Shown here in pieces: positions 34,174-42,282 of a stretch of 64,000 nt of DNA. Each line of letters opens with the position of its first letter. Position 1 is the stretch's first letter. The translations under genes were made by a program, and so were the position numbers. A model generated the notes under the pieces. It did no database searches, was not told the origin of the DNA, and saw nothing but the letters and a program-made list of their open reading frames with translations. Origin of the DNA: Methylibium sp035762065 (GTDB lineage Bacteria; Pseudomonadota; Gammaproteobacteria; Burkholderiales; Burkholderiaceae_C); the NCBI RefSeq assembly GCF_035762065.1, contig NZ_DASTPW010000043.1:124001-188000 (forward strand), given 5' to 3'.

Positions 34174-35139
34174 TCAGGCCAGCTTGCCCCGCGGCCGCCG
34201 CGCGGCCTCGACCACCGCATGCATGCGCTTCAACACCTCCACCTGCTCCGCGATCGGCGCCGGCACCGGCTTTTCGCCGCTGACCATCGCCTGGATCGCC
34301 AGCGCGGTGGTCGGGGCGTCGAAGGTGCGCGGCAGCAGCGGCAGCTCGGTCAGCACGCCCTCGGCGGGTGCGCGGCCGAGCTCCGGCCGCAGCACGCCAT
34401 CGACGTAGGCGTCCAGCCTCGGAAGCCGGCGCGCATCGGCCACCGGCTCGCCCTCGGTGCCGCGCATCAGCAGCGCGTTCGCCTTGGTGTGCGCGAGGAA
34501 GTGCGCGTGCGAAGCCGCGTACTCGGGGTGCGTGTAGTTGACGACGCGCAGCGCATGCCGCCCACCTTCCGACGACCGGGGCACAAGCAGCTTCGCCACC
34601 GTGTGCGCCGGGTTGCGCAGGCCCAGCTCCCACCGCAGCGCGAGCAGCGGGGCCAGCGCCGGGCACATCGCTTCGGTCGGCACGAACACCGGCTCGTGGC
34701 GCGCCCAGGCGTCGTGCACGCCGTCGGCCTCGCGCGTGACCGGCAGGCCCAGCACGCTGAAGAGCTCGTGCGTCGTCACCCGGGTCGGGTCGCTGGTCGG
34801 CCCGTGCACCAGCACCGGCAGGCCCTGCTGCGCAAGCAGCAGCGCCAGCAGCGCGCTCAGGTTCGGCAGCTTGCGCGCGCCGTTGTACGAAGGCAGCAGG
34901 ATCGGCGTGATGCGCGGGTCGAGCGCGAGGCTGCGCTCGATCGCCACCGCGGTGAAGCCGGCCAGCTCCTCGAGGCTCTCGCCCTTGATCCGCATGCCGA
35001 TCGCGAAGGCTCCGAGCTCGGCCTGCGTGAGCTTGCCGTCGAGCGCCTGTTCGAAGAGATCGCGCGCCTGCGCCTCGTCGAGGTTGCGCGCGCCTTCCTT
35101 GCCGCGGCCGATTTCCTTCAAGTACTTGGCGATGCCCAT
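34174..35139 (-). CDS. ybiB: DNA-binding protein YbiB (anthranilate phosphoribosyltransferase fold)
   Basis: 321 residues related to TrpD, with the glycosyl transferase family 3 N-terminal helical domain (ARNLDEAQARDLFEQALDGKLTQAELGAFAIGMRIKGES) and body. It lacks the TrpD substrate motif (GTGGDxxxT is replaced by GPTSDPTRVTTHE). E. coli YbiB is known to bind nucleic acid without sequence preference and to be LexA-linked. It begins MGIAKYLKEIGRGKEGARNL, the family start. No lexA box was noticed upstream. Confidence 0.9.
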   Translation of the reverse strand: MGIAKYLKEIGRGKEGARNLDEAQARDLFEQALDGKLTQAELGAFAIGMRIKGESLEELAGFTAVAIERSLALDPRITPILLPSYNGARKLPNLSALLALLLAQQGLPVLVHGPTSDPTRVTTHELFSVLGLPVTREADGVHDAWARHEPVFVPTEAMCPALAPLLALRWELGLRNPAHTVAKLLVPRSSEGGRHALRVVNYTHPEYAASHAHFLAHTKANALLMRGTEGEPVADARRLPRLDAYVDGVLRPELGRAPAEGVLTELPLLPRTFDAPTTALAIQAMVSGEKPVPAPIAEQVEVLKRMHAVVEAARRPRGKLA

Positions 35140-35203
35140 GCCGCAGTCTGCGCAAGAGGCGGGCCAGCCGCCAGCGGGTTTGTCAGCGATGGCGACGCGA
35201 CGA

Positions 35204-38059
35204 TCAGGCCGCGGCCATCGATGCGCGCACCAGGCCGTGCAGTGCCGGGATGCACGAGCCGCAGTTCGTGCCGCACTTCAGCCGGCCTTGCAGCTGCGCG
35301 AGCCGTTCGCCTTCGCTGCCCGTCGTTGCCGCGAGGCAATCGACGATCCTCGGCTCGCTCACGTCGAAGCAGGCGCAGACCTGCGTACCGCGGGCCGCCA
35401 GCGCCGCCGGCGGCGTGGCCGCGGGCGACAACAGCAGGCGGCCGTAGGCGTCGGCGGGCAGTTCATCCTGCAGCAGTGCGCGGATCCAGCCGGCGGCGCG
35501 AAGGTCGCCGGCGAGCAGGAAGGCGTCGAGCCTCGTCGCGTGCGCTTCGTTGCGCGTCAGCTTCATCGTGCGCCGCTGGCCGTGCCGGGGGTCGCTGTAG
35601 CGCAGCAGCTTCGCGCCGGCGAGGCCGAACAGCGCCTCGATCTCCGCGAGCCGTTCGTCGCCCGGCGCCTGCGGCGCCGCCGCGCGCAGCAGCACGCCGA
35701 CCACGCCGCGTGCATGCGGCTCCCGGCCGAAGGGCACGCAGTGGGCGTAGTCGAAGGCCGGCAGCAGTCCACGCAGCCGCTGCAGCGCGAGCAGCGCCTG
35801 GTCCTCGGGCAGCCAGGCGGCGGCGAGCAGCTGCCAGGGGAGCTCGGCCTTCAGGAGCTTGACCGCCGCGTGCTTGAGCTCGGGCTGCTTCGACTGCGGG
35901 CAGTACGCGCCGGTCGTCACCGCGTTGACGCCCGCCAGCACGCGGCCGGCGGCCGCGTCGCGCTCCTTCGGCGACCCGCCCGAGGCCCGGCCGCCGACGA
36001 ACTCCTCGCCCCAGTGCATCGCGACGAAGGCCTGCGCCGGCGCGACGCTCTCGCTGCCTTGCACCGGCAGCAGCAGCGAGCCGCGGCGCGAGGTGACGTG
36101 GACCAGGTCGCCGTCGCGCCAGCCGCGGCGCGCGAGTTCCTGCGGATGCAGCTCGATCGCGGGCTCGGCGACGTGGCCGAACAGCCGGCCCAGCGTGCCG
36201 GTGCGGCTCATGCCGTGCCAGTGGTCGCGCAGCCGGCCGGTGTTGAGCGCGAAGGGAAAGCGCGCGTCGCGCGGCTCGGCGACGCCGCGGTACGCCATGT
36301 CGGCGAAGCGCGCGCGGCCGTCGGGCGTCGGGAAGATCCCGTCCTCGTACAGGCGCTCGCGGCCGCCGCTGGCACCTTCCGGGCAGGGCCAGCACTGCGG
36401 GGCGGCGTCGAGCTTCGGGTAGCTCAGGCCGGTGATGTCGAGGTCGCGGCCGCGGGTGCTCTCGCGGTGCTCGTTCCACACCGCCTCGGGGGTCGCGTAG
36501 GCGAACAGCGTGCGGCCGGTGCGCGCCAGCGGCAGGCGCGCGGCGGCCTTCGGCTGCTGCGCGAGCCGCGCTTCGAGCCGCTGCGCGAAGGCGACCGCCG
36601 CGGCCCAGTCGTGCCGCGCCTCGCCGGGCGCGGTGACCGCCGGCCGCACGCGGCTGATGCGGCGCTCGCTGTTGGTGACGGTGCCGTCCTTCTCGCCCCA
36701 GGTGGTGGCGGGCAGCAGCAGGTCGGCGTAGCGCGCGGTCGCGGTGGTGGCGAAGGCCTCCTGCAGCACGACGAAGTCGCAGCGTTCGAGCGCGCGGCGC
36801 ACCGCGGCCTGGTCGGGCATCGACTGCGCCGGGTTGGTGCAGCTGATCCACAGCGCCTTGATCGCGCCGTCGGCCGCGGCCTCGAACATCTCGACCGCGC
36901 TCTTGCCCGGTGTCGCCGGCACGTCGGGCAGGCCCCACAGCGCAGCGACCTCGGCGCGGTGCTGCGGGTTGGCGAGATCGCGATGCGCGCTCAGCAGGTT
37001 GGCCAGGCCGCCGACTTCGCGCCCGCCCATCGCGTTGGGCTGGCCGGTCAGCGAGAACGGCCCCGCGCCACGCTTGCCGATCTGTCCGGTGGCCAGATGC
37101 AGGTTGATCAGCGCGGCGTTCTTGTCGGTGCCGGCGGCGCTCTGGTTCAGGCCCTGACAGTAGAGCGAGAGCGTCGGCGTGTGCTGGCCGAACCAGCGCG
37201 CCGCCTGCACGATGTCGGCTTCCTTCAGCCCGCACAGCTGCGCGACATGCTTCGGCGTGTACTCGCGCACCCGGTCGCGCAGCGCCTCGAAGCCGCTGGT
37301 GTGCGCGGCGATGAATGCGGCGTCGGTGAGGCCCTCCCACAGCAGCAGGTGCAGCAGGCCGTGGCAGAGCGCGACGTCGGTGCCGGGCAGCAGCTGCAGG
37401 TGGAGATCGGCGACCGCCGCGGTCTCGGTGCGGCGCGGATCCGCGACGATGAGCTTCAGCGCCGGGTTGGCCGCGCGCGCGTCCTCGAGCCGGCGGAACA
37501 GGATCGGGTGCGCCCAGGCCGCGTTGCTGCCGGTGATGAAGACGGTGTTCGCGTGGTTCAGGTCGTCGTAGCAGGCCGGCGGCGCATCGGCGCCGAGCGT
37601 GGCCTTGTAGCCGGCCACCGCGCTGCTCATGCACAGACGCGAGTTGGTGTCGACGTTGTTGGTGCCGACGAGGCCCTTGGCGATCTTGTTGAAGACGTAG
37701 TAGTCCTCGGTCAGCAGCTGGCCCGAGAGGTAGAAGCCGACCGCGTCGGGTCCGTGCGCCTCGATCGTCGCCGCGAAGCGCGCGGCGGCCTCGTCGAGCG
37801 CCGCATCCCAGGTGATCGCTTGCAGCTCGCCGTGCTTGTGCGCGCGCCGCAGCGGGCGCAGCAGGCGCGTCTGCAGCGTCACCGCGCGGGTCGCGGTGAG
37901 GTGCAGCGTGCTGCCCTTCGTGCAGAGCCGGCCGAAGTTTGCCGGGTGCTCCGGGTCGCCGCGCACGTTCGTGATCTGCGCGCCCTGCGATTCGATGATG
38001 ACGCCGCAGCCGACGCCGCAGTAGGGGCAGGTGGAGCGGGTCTCGCGCAGCGCGCTCAT
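35204..38059 (-). CDS. nasA: Assimilatory nitrate reductase catalytic subunit
   Basis: 951-residue cytoplasmic molybdoenzyme that reduces nitrate to nitrite for assimilation. The [4Fe-4S] site is Cys11, Cys14, Cys18 and Cys46 (CPYCGVGCGV, LCTKGS). The molybdenum-ligand cysteine is Cys143 in NSRLCMSSAVAGY, with MGD domains following. A C-terminal BFD-like [2Fe-2S] domain (about 885-945: QVCACFDVSEPRIVDCLAA and CGTNCGSCIPALHGLV) is found in NasA types that take electrons from a separate reductase. There is no Tat leader. The ATG at 38059 is followed at once by the motif. It is downstream of nirD with 12 bases between, so nirB-nirD-nasA is one operon. Confidence 0.96.
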   Translation of the reverse strand: MSALRETRSTCPYCGVGCGVIIESQGAQITNVRGDPEHPANFGRLCTKGSTLHLTATRAVTLQTRLLRPLRRAHKHGELQAITWDAALDEAAARFAATIEAHGPDAVGFYLSGQLLTEDYYVFNKIAKGLVGTNNVDTNSRLCMSSAVAGYKATLGADAPPACYDDLNHANTVFITGSNAAWAHPILFRRLEDARAANPALKLIVADPRRTETAAVADLHLQLLPGTDVALCHGLLHLLLWEGLTDAAFIAAHTSGFEALRDRVREYTPKHVAQLCGLKEADIVQAARWFGQHTPTLSLYCQGLNQSAAGTDKNAALINLHLATGQIGKRGAGPFSLTGQPNAMGGREVGGLANLLSAHRDLANPQHRAEVAALWGLPDVPATPGKSAVEMFEAAADGAIKALWISCTNPAQSMPDQAAVRRALERCDFVVLQEAFATTATARYADLLLPATTWGEKDGTVTNSERRISRVRPAVTAPGEARHDWAAAVAFAQRLEARLAQQPKAAARLPLARTGRTLFAYATPEAVWNEHRESTRGRDLDITGLSYPKLDAAPQCWPCPEGASGGRERLYEDGIFPTPDGRARFADMAYRGVAEPRDARFPFALNTGRLRDHWHGMSRTGTLGRLFGHVAEPAIELHPQELARRGWRDGDLVHVTSRRGSLLLPVQGSESVAPAQAFVAMHWGEEFVGGRASGGSPKERDAAAGRVLAGVNAVTTGAYCPQSKQPELKHAAVKLLKAELPWQLLAAAWLPEDQALLALQRLRGLLPAFDYAHCVPFGREPHARGVVGVLLRAAAPQAPGDERLAEIEALFGLAGAKLLRYSDPRHGQRRTMKLTRNEAHATRLDAFLLAGDLRAAGWIRALLQDELPADAYGRLLLSPAATPPAALAARGTQVCACFDVSEPRIVDCLAATTGSEGERLAQLQGRLKCGTNCGSCIPALHGLVRASMAAA

Positions 38060-38071
38060 CGGGACGCCGTC

Positions 38072-38497
38072 TCAGCTCGTGCGGGGCGTCTGCACGTCCA
38101 TGACGTCGCCGCCGCCGATCGCGCCAGCCGAGGCCGCGCCCGGGCCCGCACGCGGCGGCAGCAGGTCGAGCGCCTTGGTCGCGAGCTCGCGCGCATCGAG
38201 GAAGACCTCGCCACCGTCGAGCTTGCACGCGAAGGCCGGCGTGCAGCCTTCGTCGGGCGCCTTGGCGCAGCCGTCGGCCAGTCCGATCTGCCAGTTGTGC
38301 AGCGGGCAGGCGACGCTCGTGCCGAAGACGATGCCCTGGCTCAGCGGCCCGCCCTTGTGCGGGCAGCGGTCGAGCAGCGCGAAGACCTCGTCGTCGGCGT
38401 TGCGGAACAGCGCGACCGCGACGCCCGCCGGCCGCGCGACGCGGCGCGAGCCGAGCACCGGGATGTCGCTCAGCTTGCAGATCGCGACCCAGCTCAT
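38072..38497 (-). CDS. nirD: Nitrite reductase (NADH) small subunit
   Basis: 141-residue Rieske-like subunit of the assimilatory siroheme nitrite reductase. The Rieske-type ligand set is CPHKGGPLSQG...CPLHNWQI (Cys/His pairs CPH and CPLH). The start MSWVAICKLSDIPVLGSRRV is typical. It extends some 20 residues beyond average with an Ala/Gly-rich tail (AGPGAASAGAIGGGDVMD). Its start shares ATGA with the nirB stop. Confidence 0.93.
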   Translation of the reverse strand: MSWVAICKLSDIPVLGSRRVARPAGVAVALFRNADDEVFALLDRCPHKGGPLSQGIVFGTSVACPLHNWQIGLADGCAKAPDEGCTPAFACKLDGGEVFLDARELATKALDLLPPRAGPGAASAGAIGGGDVMDVQTPRTS

Positions 38498-40953
38498 CGC
38501 TGGGCCTCCGCGACCGGCGCGAACTGCCGGGCATCGACCGCGGCCTTGTCGAACTCGAACCAGGGGTCCGGTTCGCCGTCGAGGCTGAACTTCAGCCGCT
38601 CCCACAGCGCCTTGCGGCCTTCGGCGTCGTCGAGGATCCTCCGCTTCACGTGATCGAGCCCGACGCGGCCGATGTAGTGGACGGTGCGTTCGAGGTACCA
38701 GCCCTCCTCGCGGTAGAGCTGCAGGAAGGCGCCGCTGTACTCGAGCACCTCCTCGGGCGTCTTGAGCTTGCAGAAGAAGTGCGCGACCTCGGTCTTGATG
38801 CCGCCGTTGCCGCCGACGTAGATCTCCCAGCCCGAATCGACGCCGATCACGCCGACGTCCTTGATGCCCGACTCGGCGCAGTTGCGCGGGCAGCCGCTGA
38901 CCGCGAGCTTGACCTTGTGCGGCGCGTACATCCGCCACAGCGCGCGCTCCAGGTCCTTGCCCATCTGCGTGCTGTCCTGCGTGCCGAAGCGGCACCACTC
39001 GGAACCTACGCAGGTCTTCACCGTGCGCAGCGCCTTCGCGTAGGCGTGGCCCGAGGGCCTGCCGATGTCCTTCCAGACGCCGGGCAGGTCCTCCTTCTTC
39101 ACGCCGAGCAGGTCGATGCGCTGGCCGCCGGTCACCTTGACCGTCGGGATCTTGTACTTGTCGACCGCATCGGCGATGCGGCGCAGCTCGTCGGCCGTCG
39201 TCTCGCCGCCCCACATGCGCGGGATGACGCTGTACGTGCCGTCCTTCTGGATGTTGGCGTGGCTGCGCTCGTTGATGAAGCGGCTCTGCGGATCGTCCTT
39301 CGCTTCCTTCGGCCAGGAGCTGATGAGGTAGTAGTTGACGGCCGGCCGGCACGACGCGCAGCCGTTCGGCGTGCGCCAGCCCAGGCGCCGGTAGACGCCG
39401 TCGATCGTCAGCAGCCTCTCGCCCTTGATCGCCTCGCGCACCTCCTGGTGGCTGGCGTCGGTGCAGCCGCACATCGCCTTCTTCGTGGGCTGCGCCGAGT
39501 AGTCGCCGCCGGCGGTGAACATCAGGATCTGCTCGACGAGGCCGGTGCACGAGCCGCAGCTCGCGCTGGCCTTGGTGTGCTTGCGCACCTCGTCGAGCGT
39601 GAACAGGCCCTTGTCGCGGATGGCCTTGCAGATCGTGCCCTTGTTGATGCCGTTGCAGCCGCAGACCTCGGCGTCGTCGGGCATCGCGGCGGCCTTGGTG
39701 TGGCCCTCGTGGCCGACGTCGCCGATGTTCGAGCCCGCCTCGCCGAACATCAGCCGGTCGCGGATGTCGGCGACGGTGCGGCCCTCGCGCAGCATCTTGA
39801 AGTACCAGCCGCCGTCCACGGTGTCGCCGTAGAGGCAGGCGCCGACGAGCTTGTCGTCCTTGATGACCAGCTTCTTGTAGACGCCGCCGAAGGGATCGCT
39901 CATCACGATCTCCTCGCAGTCGGGCCCGCCCATGAAGTTGCCGGCGCTGAAGAGGTCGATGCCGGTGACCTTGAGCTTGGTGCTCGTCTGGCTGCCGGTG
40001 TAGCGGCCGATGCCGAACTGCGCGAGGTGGGTCGCGCAGACCTTGCCCTGCTCGAACAGCGGCGCGACGAGGCCGTAGGCGATGCCGCGATGCGCCGCGC
40101 ATTCGCCGACCGAGTAGATGCGCGGATCGGTCACCGTCTGCATGGTGTCGGTGACGACGATGCCTCGATCGCAATGGATGCCGATCCTTTCGGCGAGCTC
40201 GGTGTTGGGCCGGATGCCGGCGGCCATCACGACCAGGTCGGCCGGCACCTCGCTGCCGTCCTTGAACTTCACGCGCTTGACGCGGCCTTCGGCGTTGCCG
40301 ACGAGTTCGGCGGTATGCGCCTTCATCAGGAACTTGAGGCCGCGCTCCTCGAGCGACTTGCGCAGCAGGCCGCCCGCCACGTCGTCGAGCTGGCGTTCCA
40401 TCAGCCAGTCGTTGACGTGCACGACGGTCACGTCCATGCCGCGCAGCATCAGGCCGTTCGCCGCTTCGAGCCCGAGCAGGCCGCCGCCGATGACCACCGC
40501 GTGCCGGTGCGTCTTCGCGGTCTCGATCATCGTCTGCGTGTCGGCGATGTCGCGGTAGGCGATCACGCCCTTCAGGTCCTTGCCCGGCACCGGCAGGATG
40601 AAGGGGTTGGAGCCGGTGGCGATCAGCAGGCGGTCGTAATCGGCGGTGACGGGCTGGCCTTCGCCGTCCTCGGCGGTGACCACGCGCTTCCTGCGATCGA
40701 CGGCCGTGACCTTCTTGCCCGCGTGCAGCGTGATGCCGTGCTCCGCGTACCACGACAGCGGATTGAGGATGATCTCGTCGATCGTCTGCTCGCCCGCGAG
40801 CACCGGGCTCAGCAGGATGCGGTTGTAGTTCGGGTGAGGCTCGGCGCCGAAGACGGTGATGTCGTAGAGCCCGGGCGCGAGCTTCAGCAGTTCTTCGAGG
40901 GTGCGCACGCCGGCCATGCCGTTGCCGACCATCACGAGCTTCATCTTCTTCAT
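38494..40953 (-). CDS. nirB: Nitrite reductase (NADH) large subunit
   Basis: 819 residues; reduces nitrite to ammonium with NADH in the cytoplasm. Domains in order are an N-terminal FAD/NAD(P) reductase (MKKMKLVMVGNGMAGVRTLEELL, GGGLLGLEAANGL), a BFD-like [2Fe-2S] domain (CGCNGINKGTICKAI, CGSCTGLVEQ), a second Cys-rich segment (CGCTDASHQEVREAI, CASCRPAVNYYL) and the siroheme/[4Fe-4S] domain. In that last domain TCVGSEWCRFGTQDSTQMG and SGCPRNCAESGIKDVGV provide the four siroheme-cluster cysteines. First gene of nirB-nirD-nasA. The 80 bases upstream hold no clear promoter; the operon leader may lie before the narK remnant. Confidence 0.96.
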   Translation of the reverse strand: MKKMKLVMVGNGMAGVRTLEELLKLAPGLYDITVFGAEPHPNYNRILLSPVLAGEQTIDEIILNPLSWYAEHGITLHAGKKVTAVDRRKRVVTAEDGEGQPVTADYDRLLIATGSNPFILPVPGKDLKGVIAYRDIADTQTMIETAKTHRHAVVIGGGLLGLEAANGLMLRGMDVTVVHVNDWLMERQLDDVAGGLLRKSLEERGLKFLMKAHTAELVGNAEGRVKRVKFKDGSEVPADLVVMAAGIRPNTELAERIGIHCDRGIVVTDTMQTVTDPRIYSVGECAAHRGIAYGLVAPLFEQGKVCATHLAQFGIGRYTGSQTSTKLKVTGIDLFSAGNFMGGPDCEEIVMSDPFGGVYKKLVIKDDKLVGACLYGDTVDGGWYFKMLREGRTVADIRDRLMFGEAGSNIGDVGHEGHTKAAAMPDDAEVCGCNGINKGTICKAIRDKGLFTLDEVRKHTKASASCGSCTGLVEQILMFTAGGDYSAQPTKKAMCGCTDASHQEVREAIKGERLLTIDGVYRRLGWRTPNGCASCRPAVNYYLISSWPKEAKDDPQSRFINERSHANIQKDGTYSVIPRMWGGETTADELRRIADAVDKYKIPTVKVTGGQRIDLLGVKKEDLPGVWKDIGRPSGHAYAKALRTVKTCVGSEWCRFGTQDSTQMGKDLERALWRMYAPHKVKLAVSGCPRNCAESGIKDVGVIGVDSGWEIYVGGNGGIKTEVAHFFCKLKTPEEVLEYSGAFLQLYREEGWYLERTVHYIGRVGLDHVKRRILDDAEGRKALWERLKFSLDGEPDPWFEFDKAAVDARQFAPVAEAQR

Positions 40954-41033
40954 GCGCGTTCTCCGAAGGAGCCTGAAATAGCAAGAGAGGTGCCACGCGC
41001 GGCGGCGATGAACGCTGTGCCGACCCTCGCGCG

Positions 41034-41774
41034 ATGAGCTTCCAAGTCGAGATCGGCCATGCGGGCCGGCGCGGGCCGGGGGACCGCAACGACGACTTCG
41101 CCGGTGCCGTGCGCGCCAGCCCCGGTGACCGCGGCTGCGGCCTGATCGCCGCGATCGCCGACGGCGTGAGCGGTGCGGCCAGGGGCGGCGGCCGCGGCCG
41201 CGAGGCCGCGCAGACCACGGTGCTCGGACTGCTCGCCGACTCCTTCGCGACGCCGCCCGCCTGGGAGACGACGGTCGCGCTCGATCGCCTCATCGGCGCG
41301 CAGGACGCCTGGCTGGTGTCGCAAAGCCGCCAGCGCGAGGGGCTGGCCCGGCCTGCTCGCGAAGGACTTGCCGAGCGCCCCGGCGAAGAAGTTATCGCCG
41401 CACTCACCACGCTGACCGTGCTGGGGCTGCAAGGCCGGAGCGGGACGCTCGCGCATGTCGGCGACACGCGGCTGTGGCGCCTGGCCGGCGACTCCGAGAT
41501 GGTCGCGGGGCTGACGCAGATCGCGCGCGCTCGGAAGGTCTCGTGCTCGCGGGCCGGCGGCTCCTTCGCGACGATCCACATCACCGCCATGGGCCCACAG
41601 CAGCACGCCCATCGCGATCACCTCGTCGAAGGTGTCCACGAAGAAGAAGCCGTAGGTGAGCACCCAGATCGCGAAGCAGAAGTCGAAGTGAAGGAAGGCG
41701 GCCAGCAGCGGGAGCCAGTGGCCGGATCGGAGGAAGCTCTCGGCGTCCGCCATCGAAGGTGCCGAAGCGGGTGA
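41034..41774 (+). pseudogene. Truncated PP2C phosphatase (remnant of nitrate-cluster phosphatase/kinase protein)
   Basis: The open frame has 247 codons, but only the first 160 or so look like protein. MSFQVEIGHAGRRGPGDRNDDFAGAV, IAAIADGVSGAARGGGRGREAAQ and LAHVGDTRLWRLAG are PP2C phosphatase motifs (Asp-rich metal sites in DRNDDF and ADGVSG). In Burkholderiales nitrate clusters this PP2C domain normally continues into a Ser/Thr kinase, total about 570 residues. Here it breaks off near 41522, and the rest (ARARKVSCSRAGG...) reads antisense to a narK-like remnant. An additional segment (REGLAERPGEEVI) also disrupts the domain. Likely nonfunctional after a deletion. Confidence 0.65.
41580..41753 (-). 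pseudogene. Remnant of a NarK-type nitrate/nitrite transporter
   Basis: Reading leftwards from the ATG at 41753: MADAESFLRSGHWLPLLAAFLHFDFCFAIWVL. This resembles the first 32 residues of MFS nitrate/nitrite transporters, whose first helix carries FLxFDxxFxVWVL. About 25 more hydrophobic residues follow (TYGFFFVDTFDEVIAMGVLLWAHGG). The frame then turns into the antisense of the PP2C gene with no membrane character. An intact transporter has 400 or more residues. With the truncated PP2C gene on the other strand it marks a deletion or rearrangement joint around 41520-41590. Confidence 0.5.
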
Positions 41775-42282
41775 GGAAGCGGTCAGCGGCTGCGCGCACG
41801 ACCGCGCGAAGCGGCGGCACGCAGGCAGGCGAGGGGGAGGGCGGTGGTGACGACGGCAGGCATGAAGGAGTCCGGCAAGGCGCACGCGGCGGCGGGCCAC
41901 GAGCGTCGGCTGCAGATACCTCACCGCGCACAGCGTCGTGCGCGCGACCCGCGGTATCGGCGCGGGCCGGGTGCGTCGTCACACCCGCGGCGGATTTAGC
42001 AAGCCGCAGGCCAGTGCGGCGCGAGCGAGCGGTCGACCCGCGAGCGCGTGGTCCGCTCCCGCGGCAAGCGTGCATGCATGCGGCGCGCGCCTTCGCTGCG
42101 GCATACGTGCAGCCGCCCACCGCCAGCAGCTGCACCACGCCGACCGCGCGGCGATCACGGCTTTGGTGCGGTTCGGCGAGTCGATGGTGCAGATGCTGCG
42201 CAGCCGTCGCGTGCCGCGGCGCGCACCGGCTCCGCGCCGCGGCCGCGACGTATGCTCACGCGCCGTTTTCGCGCCGCCTGCC
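41775..42282. other. Non-coding stretch upstream of the ANTAR regulator gene
   Basis: About 500 bases without convincing coding sequence; open frames here lack codon bias consistent with the neighbours. It contains two adjacent hairpins: CGCGCAC(AGCGTC)GTGCGCG at 41925-41944, seven perfect pairs with a six-base loop, and CGGGTG(8 bases)CACCCG at 41968-41987. It probably holds the promoter of the regulator gene and, on the minus strand, the former leader of the narK-nir operon. Confidence 0.5.

Noticed and set aside
34174..35139. Naming this gene trpD (anthranilate phosphoribosyltransferase).
   Set aside because: The glycine-rich substrate motif of TrpD is missing and there are no other trp genes nearby; the YbiB pattern fits.
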